Assembly (NCBI RefSeq): GCF_009363655.1
Contig: NZ_CP045393.1
Span: forward strand, 2,852,001 to 2,916,000
Origin: Roseovarius sp. THAF27
Lineage (GTDB): Bacteria; Pseudomonadota; Alphaproteobacteria; Rhodobacterales; Rhodobacteraceae
Reading direction: 5' to 3'
DNA length: 64,000 bases
Below, in pieces: positions 43,669 to 51,711 of this stretch. A program made the position numbers and the translations under genes. The notes beneath the pieces are model-generated. The model saw nothing but the letters and a program-made list of their open reading frames with translations. It did not search any database and was not told the origin of the DNA. Each line of letters starts with the position of its first letter. The stretch's first letter is position 1.

Positions 43669-43998
43669 TCAGCCGTTCAGGCGCACGTTGACGGCACTGG
43701 ACGGGTTCCCGGCGGCGGTCACAGCGATACCGATCTGCGGGTTGCTTCCGGTGTCGTCGTCAGCCGTGGCCAGTCCGGCGGTGTCGTCCCAGTAGACCGG
43801 GTCGCCCACGGCCAGTTCGTCGGTCGACGGCTTGGGCATCTCGAAGATGCCCGTGGTGGCGAGGGTCAGCTTGTCGCCGATCCCAGCGTCCCCGAAGGCG
43901 ATGCCGAAGAGGCTGCCGATCAGAACGCCATCGCCGGAACTGGCGGCAGCTGCGGCGGTCACGGTGATCCGGTCGCCGGGTTGAACATAGGTCTTCAT
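43669..43998 (-). CDS. Capsid cement/decoration protein (DUF2190)
   Basis: 109 residues, start 43998 with AAAGGA upstream. The compact beta-rich sequence MKTYVQPGDRITVTAAAAAS, SGDGVLIGSLFGIAFGDAGIGD and DPVYWDDTAGLAT is typical of DUF2190, small proteins that decorate phage capsids and follow the major capsid gene. Its stop lies four bases before the AlpA-like start. Another frame-compatible extension to 44118 is rejected because it overlaps the adaptor gene. Confidence 0.82.
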   Translation of the reverse strand: MKTYVQPGDRITVTAAAAASSGDGVLIGSLFGIAFGDAGIGDKLTLATTGIFEMPKPSTDELAVGDPVYWDDTAGLATADDDTGSNPQIGIAVTAAGNPSSAVNVRLNG

Positions 43999-43999
43999 C

Positions 44000-44218
44000 T
44001 CAGGTTCCTTTCGATGTTGCGAAGTGGAAGGTGGACGGCGGGCTTTTCGCGAGCGCCGCGATCTCCGAGTCCAGGGCGGCCAGAGCGCGGGCCATCTCGG
44101 CGTCGGAGCGGTACTCAACCTCCTCGCCGGTCAGGTCCCGCACCCGCCGAATACCGCCCGCACGCGCCCGCAGGAGGGCGTCACGGGCAGATTGCAGTTC
44201 GGCGAGGGTCAGCGCCAT
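44000..44218 (-). CDS. gpW-like head-tail joining protein
   Basis: 72 residues: MALTLAELQSARDALLRARA, then GIRRVRDLTGEEVEYRSDAEMARALAALDSEIAAL. This helix, turn and helix pattern with the central TGEEVEYRSDAEM motif is that of lambda gpW and its relatives, which close the portal and connect it to the tail. ATG 44218 overlaps the capsid stop (TAATG). In a cf-PICI this connector is where satellite heads are matched to helper tails. Confidence 0.82.
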   Translation of the reverse strand: MALTLAELQSARDALLRARAGGIRRVRDLTGEEVEYRSDAEMARALAALDSEIAALAKSPPSTFHFATSKGT

Positions 44219-45975
44219 TATTCGCCCTCGTTCAGATAAGCACCGCGCCAGTCGAGCCAGCCAGCGCCAAAGTCGAGCCACGCCCGGAACTTCAGCCCCA
44301 GCGTGGACCACGCCTCGGCCCGCTGAATCTGCACACCCTGCGCCGAGCTGAGGTAGCCATACTGGAAGGTGGCCAGTCGTGCCGGGTCGGCGAAGATGTA
44401 CCAGCTGGTGTCCGTGATGCGCGGTTCGATCAGAAGCGACAGCTTGTTCGCGAACACGTTCACGTCGTCGGTCGTGGCCGGATAGATTGCAGCCAAGACC
44501 TGTTCAGCGGCGGTTTCGTTCTGCGGCCCGGTCAGCAGGTACTTGGGCTGAACGTTGATAAGCGTCTGCCCGTCGAGCCCGGTGAAGCCCCGCATTGCGA
44601 GGCGGGCGGTGGAGATTGCAGCGGCAGCGGATTCCGCCGTGAGGGCAATGCCACTTGCCGCGATGTTGCCCCGGTCCGTGTGGAAGACCGGCGTGCCGTC
44701 ACTCAGGTTCGGGTTGCCGGTCAGCATCGCCACCAGAATATCGGCCTCGGTCTGAGCGGCTGCCTCGCCGAAGGCGGCGGTCATGTCGCCCAGCATCCCC
44801 AGATCGTCGTCGATCAGGAGTTTGCGCGAGACGGTGATGCCCCGGGCGTAGGTGCTGAGTTGCATCGTCTCGCCGTTCTCGGCGCGGCTGGTCGCGGTGA
44901 TCTCACCGGACTCGTCCAGTTCTTCCAGACGCCCCATCTCGCCAAGGCGGATGCTGGTGGCGGTCTTAAAGTTGCTGAGGCTGCGTTGACGGCCGAGCGA
45001 CTTCAGCGGCGAGCTGGCGGACTGATAGCTGGACAAAGCGGTTTTGTTCATCGCGTTGCTGACCAGAGTCGGGAAGTCGCTGGTCGTGTGCTCGCCCGCC
45101 CGCGTGAAGACCTCATCCGGCGACATTCCACGGGTGGAGACGCCGACGCGGGCGAGCGAGTCCCGGGCCATGTCGAGCATGGACATGGACAGGTAACTAC
45201 GGACCTCGGGCTTGGGCTCACCACCCGCCATGCGCACGTGCAGCGCCTCGGCCTGCCGGTCCCGGATCACGGCCGGATCGTCGTTCGCCGGAGCGTGGGT
45301 GCGGATTACGGGCTGCGACCGGCTGCGGGTATGCATCGCCTCGAAAGCCGCCGAGCGGGCCGCTTCGGCCGTAGCGTCCGCGTCAATCTGACCGTCTGCC
45401 CATTCGTGGCCGAGGTTGGCCTGCCGGGCGATGGTGCGGATTTCAGCCCGGCGTTGCGTTTCAGCCTGTTCCGGGGTGAGGGTTTCGATTTCGTCTGTCA
45501 TGCTCTGACTCCTGACTCTGGCACCAGCATCCGCCGCGATGGGAACGAAGCTGACTTCCTTTACGTTGGGGATGAAGGTTCTGACCCGTTCCCGTGTCCT
45601 CTGATCGACGGACTCCGTAACGGGACCTTCGGTGTAGCCGAGACTGGCTTGGGTAATGATGCCAGCCTCGATTTCCGCCATGAGCCAGTCGGCTCGCTGC
45701 GAAATCTTCATATCCGCCCAGAGCCCATCGCTATCGACTCCAGCCGCGACGACGCGGCCAAGGACATTATCCAGATCGTCCTGACGATGGGCGTTGAGCA
45801 CCGGCAAACCGACAAGGGTCTGCGGGTCGGGCAGTTTAAGACGTTCAATGTAGCCCCTGCGGCGCACGTCCGCCCCGGTCGAAACGGTGACACGAACGGT
45901 GCGGTTCTCACGGTCGAGCGAAGCCGGGGCGAAGGTCGCCCGGCGGGTCAGCAGGTTTGTGTTATCGAGCGGCAA
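44218..45975 (-). CDS. Prohead protease/major capsid protein fusion (Mu gpT-like)
   Basis: About 585 residues. The N-terminal part (about 1-170) is a prohead-protease-like domain (VRVTVSTGADVRRRGYIERL, LVGLPVLNAHRQDDLDNVLGR, IIPNVKEVSFVPIAADAGARV-type end). A hinge with Arg/Glu-rich scaffold-like helices (about 175-280) follows. The rest is a Mu gpT-like capsid domain (YARGITVSRKLLIDDDLGML, GTPVFHTDRGNIAASG). The start is uncertain: TTG 45975 has GGGAG about eight bases upstream and overlaps the small protein by 14 bases; ATG 46047 is the other option. One polypeptide therefore supplies protease, scaffold and shell, to be cut during maturation. Confidence 0.85.
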   Translation of the reverse strand: MPLDNTNLLTRRATFAPASLDRENRTVRVTVSTGADVRRRGYIERLKLPDPQTLVGLPVLNAHRQDDLDNVLGRVVAAGVDSDGLWADMKISQRADWLMAEIEAGIITQASLGYTEGPVTESVDQRTRERVRTFIPNVKEVSFVPIAADAGARVRSQSMTDEIETLTPEQAETQRRAEIRTIARQANLGHEWADGQIDADATAEAARSAAFEAMHTRSRSQPVIRTHAPANDDPAVIRDRQAEALHVRMAGGEPKPEVRSYLSMSMLDMARDSLARVGVSTRGMSPDEVFTRAGEHTTSDFPTLVSNAMNKTALSSYQSASSPLKSLGRQRSLSNFKTATSIRLGEMGRLEELDESGEITATSRAENGETMQLSTYARGITVSRKLLIDDDLGMLGDMTAAFGEAAAQTEADILVAMLTGNPNLSDGTPVFHTDRGNIAASGIALTAESAAAAISTARLAMRGFTGLDGQTLINVQPKYLLTGPQNETAAEQVLAAIYPATTDDVNVFANKLSLLIEPRITDTSWYIFADPARLATFQYGYLSSAQGVQIQRAEAWSTLGLKFRAWLDFGAGWLDWRGAYLNEGE

Positions 45976-46144
45976 GACGGGACTCCCATTTCTGAAATTC
46001 TGTGGACCAGCGGCCGTGCAGCTTCCCAGTCCTAGGGTCGCGCACATGCGAGGCTTTCGCGGGGCTCGCGGTCAGCTTTGGCCCGCTCTTCCGGTCGCTC
46101 ACATTCCGCAGGAGGAATCGAAGCTGGGACTCACTCTTGGCCAT
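45962..46144 (-). CDS. Small phage protein between portal and capsid
   Basis: 60 residues, basic (SQLRFLLRNVSDRKSGPKLTASPAKASHVRDPRTGKLHG...). The start at 46144 overlaps the portal gene end by 14 bases, and its own end overlaps the capsid start, so it is translationally coupled on both sides. It resembles the unknown small proteins that often lie at this position. No function assigned. Confidence 0.6.
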   Translation of the reverse strand: MAKSESQLRFLLRNVSDRKSGPKLTASPAKASHVRDPRTGKLHGRWSTEFQKWESRLAAR

Positions 46145-47522
46145 CGTTCGCCCCCTCGCCGAAGGACAGGCCCAGCTCCGTTTCGCGGGCGCGGTCAGCG
46201 GCGATCTCACGGTCCAGATCGTCCGCGTTCCAGCCCAGTTCGTTGATTGCCTGCGACCGGGACATGAGCCCGAGTGACAGAGCCTCTTTGACGGCCGCCA
46301 TATCCTTGGCGGGATCGACCTGAGCGTGGCGGGGCATGATCCACTCGGCCCGCAGCTCGGGCGACAGGTCCAGCCGTCCAGCGAGCACTTCGGTTGCAAT
46401 CCAGCGCCGCCAGATCGGACGCAACAGTTGCGGGGCGAGGACGCCATACTGGCATTGCTCCACTCGCGCCCGGAACGGCAGCAAACCCGCCCGAAGGGAA
46501 CTGTAATTGGCGTTGGTCAGGTCGCCGGAAATCATGTGCTCGGGCAAGCCCAGAGCCGCCGCAAGCGCCAGAAGGTTCATCCGCACAAAGGCCGGAGCGT
46601 CTTTCAACTGTTCGGGGCTGTTGAAGCGAATATCAGTCCCGCCCGGCAGCACCCGAACCACGCCCGGTTCCAGCGATATGTCGCTGAGCCCATCGGCGTC
46701 CGGGAACGCCGTCGCCGCGCCGCCCATATTGGTGGCATCGGTCACGAAGGCGGCGTGCATGGCTGCAATCTTGGCCGAAACCAGCAGCGCGTCCGTCAAC
46801 TGGTCCAGCTCGCTCGCCGACAGGACCGCCGGAGCAAGCCAGCTCAGGCCGCGCACCTGCCCGGCGGCGGCGGGCTGCATGACGTGGAGCACGTCGGCGG
46901 CGTCCACCCGGACCGGCGGTGCATACTCGGCATAAATCGAAGAGGGTTTCTGGGGAAGGATGTGGTAAGCCACCCGACGGCCTTGTGCGTCGAACTCCAC
47001 ACCCGATACGATCTCCCGGCCGTCGCCCAGCGCGGCCGTTTTCGACTCGTCCAGCAGTTCCGGCGGGATCAGTTGCAGGCGCAGCCCGTCGGCTTCGTCC
47101 CGCATCAGGATCAAGGCTTCACCGTCCACGACAAGGTGGCGCGACACATCCCGCTGAAGGCCCCAGAAGTCGGTCCGCCCAGCGTGGTCGGCGGCGTCGG
47201 CCCAAGTCTCGAATGACCCGGCGGCCAGTTCACGGGTCCCGGCATCGGTCGCCCGGACGGCGGGGCGGATGCCCGTCCCGACCAGCGATGCGCACCAGTT
47301 CTGCACGCCATTGGCGATGAACGGGTTGTTGGTGGCCAGATACCGCGCCCGGGCTCGGGTGATCGGCGCTGCCGCTCCAATTTCGGGGTTGATGGGGCCA
47401 AACTGACCCATCCCACTTCCCCGGCGGCTCCCCGTTGCCGCATCAACAGAGCGCCGCCCCACCGGAGCGGCGGAGCGGTCGAAGATGCGCCGAAAGGCGT
47501 CGGGCAGGAACGGAAAGGCCAT
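46131..47522 (-). CDS. Phage portal protein (lambda family)
   Basis: 463 residues. The lambda-type portal pattern is clear: RARARYLATNNPFIANGVQNW, SLVGTGIRPAVRAT, SFETWADAADHAGRTDFWGLQRDVSR, then VDGEALILMRD, and the late GLPEHMISGDLTNANYSSLRAGLLPF motif. The protein forms the dodecameric ring through which DNA enters the head. It is co-directional with, and upstream of, the capsid gene, as in phages. Confidence 0.93.
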   Translation of the reverse strand: MAFPFLPDAFRRIFDRSAAPVGRRSVDAATGSRRGSGMGQFGPINPEIGAAAPITRARARYLATNNPFIANGVQNWCASLVGTGIRPAVRATDAGTRELAAGSFETWADAADHAGRTDFWGLQRDVSRHLVVDGEALILMRDEADGLRLQLIPPELLDESKTAALGDGREIVSGVEFDAQGRRVAYHILPQKPSSIYAEYAPPVRVDAADVLHVMQPAAAGQVRGLSWLAPAVLSASELDQLTDALLVSAKIAAMHAAFVTDATNMGGAATAFPDADGLSDISLEPGVVRVLPGGTDIRFNSPEQLKDAPAFVRMNLLALAAALGLPEHMISGDLTNANYSSLRAGLLPFRARVEQCQYGVLAPQLLRPIWRRWIATEVLAGRLDLSPELRAEWIMPRHAQVDPAKDMAAVKEALSLGLMSRSQAINELGWNADDLDREIAADRARETELGLSFGEGANDGQE

Positions 47523-47524
47523 AC

Positions 47525-48133
47525 TCAGTTCATGGCCTCGCGGCGTTCTTGGCCGCGCGGATGCCAGCGGTCGAGCGCGTCAGTCAAATCAACCGCGTAG
47601 CACCCGCACGGGATCCAACTGGGTTTACCACCGTGCCGCAGGTTCGTCGCTTGGCGGCGGGTGACATGGTGGATACGGCCCTCGAACTGGACCCGGTCCC
47701 GCTTCGCGTGGCGGAAACTCCACAACTCGAAAACCCAACCCCGCACGTCAATTTCATATTCGGCGATCACATGCGCAGCCGGGTTGCTCTTGGCACCCCC
47801 GGGCTTGCCGCCCGACCAGTGGCGGAGGGTGAGACCTGCGGCGACGTAGGGGTCCGCCTTGGCGTCGTCGGCCCCGCGCATCCCGAAGTCGCGCATCCGC
47901 AGCATCACGTCAGCGATCAACATGTTTTCGGGGGCCAGCAGGAAGGCTTTCTTGCCGCGCTCTTCCCGGGCGCTCGGGTGCAGGTGTCCGGCGGTCAGCA
48001 GGCCCCGCACCTGATCGTAAACTACCTGCCGATCCTGACCGGGGAAGATCAGCGTATCGGTGATCTGGGCGCAGTCTATCAGCCCCTGCGGGCGGTGCTG
48101 CACGGTAGGCGGGATGAGGGGCATTGCGTTCAT
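47525..48133 (-). CDS. Element-encoded protein, possible winged-helix regulator
   Basis: 202 residues with AAAGGA before ATG 48133. The first 85 residues (ITDTLIFPGQDRQVVYDQVRGLLTAGHL, then GKKAFLLAPENMLIADVMLRMRDFG) look like a winged-helix DNA-binding domain by eye. The rest is a basic alpha/beta region (HVIAEYEIDVRGWVFELWSFRHAKRDRV). It is the first gene of the portal-capsid block and is divergent from the accessory gene at 48393. A role as activator of the packaging genes is possible, but it is only a guess from position and shape. Confidence 0.55.
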   Translation of the reverse strand: MNAMPLIPPTVQHRPQGLIDCAQITDTLIFPGQDRQVVYDQVRGLLTAGHLHPSAREERGKKAFLLAPENMLIADVMLRMRDFGMRGADDAKADPYVAAGLTLRHWSGGKPGGAKSNPAAHVIAEYEIDVRGWVFELWSFRHAKRDRVQFEGRIHHVTRRQATNLRHGGKPSWIPCGCYAVDLTDALDRWHPRGQERREAMN

Positions 48134-48208
48134 GTCGGTGTCCTTTCCGTCAGAAGAATAGATGCCGTTTTACCCCGATTCTACCTCGGTGGACAGTAAA
48201 AAAATTCT

Positions 48209-48237
48209 TTGACTACCGTAGGTTGCCTAGGCTACTC
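48209..48237 (+). promoter_or_regulatory. Candidate promoter in the element's divergent gap
   Basis: TTGACT at 48209-48214, a 17-base spacer and a poor -10-like CTACTC at 48232-48237. Direct repeats GGTTGCCTA (48221-48229) and GGTTGCTTA (48240-48248) overlap it and could be regulator-binding sites. Confidence 0.35.
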
Positions 48238-48242
48238 ACGGT

Positions 48243-48376
48243 TGCTTAAGCGCAGAATCTTCTTGCCAAGGCGGGGTCACTGAAGCTATTCCAGCGTCGT
48301 CGGCGATTACAGCCCGCCGACTCCTGTGCTGAGGGAGGGGGTCAGTTTTCACCAATGCACTGGCCCCCTTTCTTTT
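48243..48376 (+). ncRNA. Candidate small structured RNA of the satellite
   Basis: The stretch contains a hairpin (GTCGGCG 48299-48305 with CGCCGAC 48315-48321). It ends in a textbook terminator: a 10-bp stem, 48337-48346 with 48359-48368, followed by TTTCTTTT. The terminator stands only 16 bases before the start codon of the next gene, so it cannot belong to any visible coding sequence. It suggests a small transcript of about 130 bases or an attenuator controlling the downstream gene. Confidence 0.4.
48337..48376 (+). terminator. Intrinsic terminator/attenuator upstream of the 80-residue gene
   Basis: GGGGGTCAGT pairs over all ten positions (one G-U) with ACTGGCCCCC, loop of 12 bases, then a T-rich tail at 48369-48376. 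Confidence 0.7.
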
Positions 48377-48392
48377 CGGAAAGGTAACGAAA

Positions 48393-48635
48393 ATGCATGA
48401 TTACATGGCAGACGTTCAGAAGGCCCGCCGCCTTGCGGTAATAATGTTCAGGACGTCGGCGGAAGAGGGTCTGAGGGTCGGTGAAGCGATCATCATGACC
48501 CGCCGCTATCTGGAACACATGGGCTACCCGGCCCCCGACGATCCGCTGGCCTTCGCCACGGACGGGCGCGTCACGATGCAGGATGCTCCGCTGGGGTCGC
48601 AGTTCTACTGCAAGCCGAACGGCGAGGTTTTATAG
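48393..48635 (+). CDS. Small accessory protein of the satellite
   Basis: 80 residues from ATG 48393, with GGAAAGG about 12 bases upstream. The sequence is mostly helical (DYMADVQKARRLAVIMFRTS, VGEAIIMTRRYLEHMGYPAPDDPLAFA). It is on the strand opposite to the packaging genes and follows the terminator/candidate RNA. No family recognised. It is a moron-like insertion between the regulator-like gene and the large terminase. Confidence 0.55.
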   Translation: MHDYMADVQKARRLAVIMFRTSAEEGLRVGEAIIMTRRYLEHMGYPAPDDPLAFATDGRVTMQDAPLGSQFYCKPNGEVL

Positions 48636-48695
48636 GGTCTACAGATTGACGGAAACCCAGACGCCCCCTATCCCTTAACATTTGTAGGAGGTAAC

Positions 48696-48746
48696 ATGGA
48701 TATTTCCGAAGCTACGATTAGCACCCTAAATTCGGCCCTAAAATGA
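48696..48746 (+). CDS. 16-residue leader peptide coupled to the zinc-ribbon protein
   Basis: ATG 48696 follows a near-perfect AGGAGGT (48687-48693) and encodes MDISEATISTLNSALK. Its TGA overlaps the ATG of the next gene (ATGA), and that gene has no ribosome-binding site of its own. Either it is a coupling leader, or it is the original N-terminus displaced by a frameshift. Confidence 0.5.
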   Translation: MDISEATISTLNSALK

Positions 48747-49330
48747 AGTGCCACCAGTGTGACCGCCCCGCTCTTTTTCGTGTCGCAGATGAAGGCGTGC
48801 CCCTATGCTTGGACTGCTATGCCCAGTGGTCCCACATCAATAATATGAGCTTCCTGCAAAACGCTGCGATGATGAACAATGCGCTGGACCACATGGACAT
48901 GGTAACAGGCATCCCGAGTAGTGGCGGCAGGCTACCTGTTCAAGCATTAGCGAAGGCCATGCAAAGGAGTCACACATTGAATAACTTCAATATTTCTCAG
49001 TCTCAGATTGGAGTCCTAAACACTGGATCGATAGAGAGGATCGACGCAGCCATCACGCTTTCAAAGGGTTCTGATAGCCAACTTGTCGGTGATCAATTGA
49101 AGACTCTGACGGACGCGGTTGTCCAATCTGAAGAATTGAGCGACGACCAGAAGAACGAAGTTCTCGAATTGACGGAGAGTCTCGCTGAGGAAATCGTTGG
49201 CAAGAGGAAGCCTGCCACGATCAAAGCTGTAATGAAGGCGATCACTGAAAAGGTCTCGAGCACGACATCTTTAGTCGGAGCGGCGGATAAACTCTGGGAT
49301 GCTATTCGAGACCTTTTTACGGGGCTTTAA
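48743..49330 (+). CDS. Zinc-ribbon protein with a recurrent C-terminal module, function unknown
   Basis: 195 residues. The N-terminus has two CxxC pairs (MKCHQCDRP and LCLDCYAQW), a likely zinc ribbon. A middle linker precedes NFNISQSQIGVLNTGSIERIDA, a beta-strand motif. The module then continues as helices (VGDQLKTLTDAVVQSEELSD, KNEVLELTESLAEEIVGK) and ends amphipathic (DKLWDAIRDLFTGL). I have seen the S-Q-I-G-x-x-N-T-G pattern in unannotated bacterial accessory proteins, but no function is established. The base composition is more AT-rich than the flanking phage genes. It may be a defence or superinfection gene carried by the satellite. Confidence 0.6.
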   Translation: MKCHQCDRPALFRVADEGVPLCLDCYAQWSHINNMSFLQNAAMMNNALDHMDMVTGIPSSGGRLPVQALAKAMQRSHTLNNFNISQSQIGVLNTGSIERIDAAITLSKGSDSQLVGDQLKTLTDAVVQSEELSDDQKNEVLELTESLAEEIVGKRKPATIKAVMKAITEKVSSTTSLVGAADKLWDAIRDLFTGL

Positions 49331-49332
49331 GG

Positions 49333-51111
49333 CTATCCTTCCAACCACTTGCTTTTCACTACCGTAGCGCGCTTCTCCGCTCCCGTCACGCTCGCCAGAT
49401 CGGCTTCGCGGCGATCCACGGCAACGCCCACCAGTGCCCGGGCGGCCATCGCATAGACGACGCAATCCAGCGCCTCGGCCCGGCGGCCGACGATACGCTC
49501 GAAACGGGCGGTGGGCTGACCCCGGGAATAGCGCACCACGCGGCGTTCGCTGGTCAGTTGCGTGAACCAGTCATCGGACAGTGTGTCGCCGAAGCGCCAG
49601 CCCGAGCGGGCTTGCAGGGCGTTCAAGAGCCGTTGCTTGGCCACGTCCACGCCCACCAGCTGCAACGGGACGCCCCGGGTCTTGGACCGCTCCACCAGCG
49701 GCCGCTTGAAGCCTGCGACACCCTTCAGCGGGAAGATGCGGCGGCCGATCCGGGACCGGGTGAAGCCATAGACCTGATCCGTCATTCCGCCGTCGCCGCT
49801 GTCCACCAGCACCGCGTCATAGCGGAGCACACCGCCCGCCGGGTGCCGGAAGTCGCGGCGCAGAAGGTCGTCCAGTTCCGCCCAGGTATCGGTCAGGTTA
49901 GGGTCGCCCCAGACGATCTCATGGGCCAGCACCAGCGCCACGTCATCGGCGGTCCAGCCCAACGTCGTCAATTCGATCCGGTCTTTCTGCACGTCCGCGC
50001 CGCCGGTCAGGTAGAGAGTTTCGGGCGGCAGACGGTCAAGACCAATGGGTTCGCGCATGGATGCCAACTCGGCGTCGTCCAGATCGTCGCCCTCGCCGCG
50101 CCACGGCTCGCCCAGCACCGTGTTGAGCCACGGCTTCAACGTGGTTGGGCTGCGCTTCGCCTGAAGGAACTCGGCGGCCAGACGCGGCCACGAGGCGTTC
50201 GGGAGCGTGCTGGTCAGGCTGGTCAGCTTGTAGCCCCGGTGCCCCTCCACATGCGGCGCTGTGGCCCGCCAGCGGCCCTCCGCGACCATCAGAGGTTTCT
50301 GCCGGTCTTCCACGACACTGCCGCACTCGGGGCAGACCCAGTGGGCCGTCTCGGGCTTACCGTCATCCCAGTGAATGTCAGCCCAAACGATCTCTTGGAA
50401 CTCTTCGCAGCCGGGGCACGGGACCTCGAAGACCCGCTTGTCGGATTGCTCATAGGCCCGCAGGATGCGGCTGGTCTCGGCGTCAACCGGCGTGCTGGCC
50501 AAGACGATCTTCCGGTTGCCGAAGGTCATGGTACGACGCATTGCCAGTTCCACCGGGTCGCCTTCCACGCCCGCGCTCAGTTCATAGGCGTCAATTTCAT
50601 CGGCGAAGAGGATGCGGGCCGTCCGGGCCCGCAGGTTACGCGGCGCACGGGCGCTTACGACAGTCAGCGAGCCGCCTGCGAAGTTGCGGTTCAGCATCGT
50701 GTCGCGGCCACCTGCGTCGGTCGTCAGCGCAGCCCTGAGCGCCGGAGACTCGCCAAAAGTCGGTTCGATGACAGACACCACCAGATGCCGAGCGTCGGCC
50801 TCAGCCGGGACCACACACAGGACTGGGCTGGGGTCGTTCTGGACGAAGTGGCCGAGCGCCCCGACCATCAACTGTGTCGCGCCCACGCGGGCGCTCTTCA
50901 GGATCGTCACACGCTCCACGGTATCGTCGCCGATGGAATTGCCGATCTCAATTTGCGGCTTCCAGAGACGCATCCGACCGGGCTGAGCGGCAAGGCTGGA
51001 CGGTAGGAAAACGTGGGACTCGATCCACTCGCTCAGGGCCAGCTTGGCGGGCGGTCGGAAGGCCGAAAATGCTTGCTTGCGCATTTCATTTAGGTTCGTA
51101 GCATCGGTCAT
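49333..51111 (-). CDS. Terminase large subunit (GpA family)
   Basis: 592 residues from ATG 51111. The ATPase domain shows RVTILKSARVGATQLMVGALGHF (the Walker A equivalent) and ILFADEIDAYE (Walker B). A zinc-knuckle pair, VPCPGCEEFQEI and WVCPECGSVVED, is typical of lambda gpA relatives. The nuclease domain has LTGGADVQKDRIELTTLGW, with conserved Asp residues, and a C-terminal DCVVYAMAARALVG. It packages the element's DNA into the procapsid. It is separated from the small subunit by a plus-strand accessory gene. Confidence 0.93.
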   Translation of the reverse strand: MTDATNLNEMRKQAFSAFRPPAKLALSEWIESHVFLPSSLAAQPGRMRLWKPQIEIGNSIGDDTVERVTILKSARVGATQLMVGALGHFVQNDPSPVLCVVPAEADARHLVVSVIEPTFGESPALRAALTTDAGGRDTMLNRNFAGGSLTVVSARAPRNLRARTARILFADEIDAYELSAGVEGDPVELAMRRTMTFGNRKIVLASTPVDAETSRILRAYEQSDKRVFEVPCPGCEEFQEIVWADIHWDDGKPETAHWVCPECGSVVEDRQKPLMVAEGRWRATAPHVEGHRGYKLTSLTSTLPNASWPRLAAEFLQAKRSPTTLKPWLNTVLGEPWRGEGDDLDDAELASMREPIGLDRLPPETLYLTGGADVQKDRIELTTLGWTADDVALVLAHEIVWGDPNLTDTWAELDDLLRRDFRHPAGGVLRYDAVLVDSGDGGMTDQVYGFTRSRIGRRIFPLKGVAGFKRPLVERSKTRGVPLQLVGVDVAKQRLLNALQARSGWRFGDTLSDDWFTQLTSERRVVRYSRGQPTARFERIVGRRAEALDCVVYAMAARALVGVAVDRREADLASVTGAEKRATVVKSKWLEG

Positions 51112-51135
51112 GTTTACAATCTCAGCAGGTACACA

Positions 51136-51711
51136 TTGAAGCATTTCATCTTGTTATTGGCAGTTTTGGGCGTTTTCTTATGGATAAAGGAAAGCCTATT
51201 CGGTTTGCGCGAGCCTGAATGGAACGTAAGGTTAAGTGAGGATTCCGCCTTTAACTTAGCTGCCGTAATTCTTGCACGTGGCGACGTTCGGGAATGCGGG
51301 TCATTGGAAGTCACTGGGCAGATACCAAGAACCTTTTCGATTCTTGTATTGTGTAATGGAAGCAAATCGCATGAGATTCGTTACAAACCTTCATTCAAAG
51401 TGGATAATCAGCACATCGAGTTTTCATGGCTGGAGAGAGCATATTGTATCCAGAACCCGGACGGCGGATGGGAGAGCGCACATATTGAATTTGATGAAGC
51501 AGTCGAAACAGCCCTTGCACTGAGCCGCAAGAACGACCTCTCATACAAAATCTTTGCTGCGCACAATTACGACGTTGCGGGCACCATATTGTCTGATGAA
51601 GGAGAATGGGGCTCAAAACGCTATATCGGCACTGCACCAAATGAGATGCGGCGCGGATGCGAGTTAACTGATCTGACAGACGAATGGGAGGAATTTGCAG
51701 GTTTCGACTAG
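51136..51711 (+). CDS. Membrane-anchored accessory protein between the terminase genes
   Basis: 191 residues from TTG 51136, preceded by AGGT and by TTTACAAT (-10-like) at 51113-51120. The N-terminus is one hydrophobic helix (HFILLLAVLGVFLWIKESLF, residues 3-22). The rest is a soluble domain with four Cys (GDVRECGSLEV, ILVLCNG, AYCIQNPDGG, RRGCELTDL). The AT content is clearly higher than in its neighbours, and it runs against the terminase operon, with its end overlapping the small-subunit stop. This is the profile of a moron gene; exclusion or host-modifying roles are possible, but no family is recognised. Confidence 0.6.
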   Translation: MKHFILLLAVLGVFLWIKESLFGLREPEWNVRLSEDSAFNLAAVILARGDVRECGSLEVTGQIPRTFSILVLCNGSKSHEIRYKPSFKVDNQHIEFSWLERAYCIQNPDGGWESAHIEFDEAVETALALSRKNDLSYKIFAAHNYDVAGTILSDEGEWGSKRYIGTAPNEMRRGCELTDLTDEWEEFAGFD

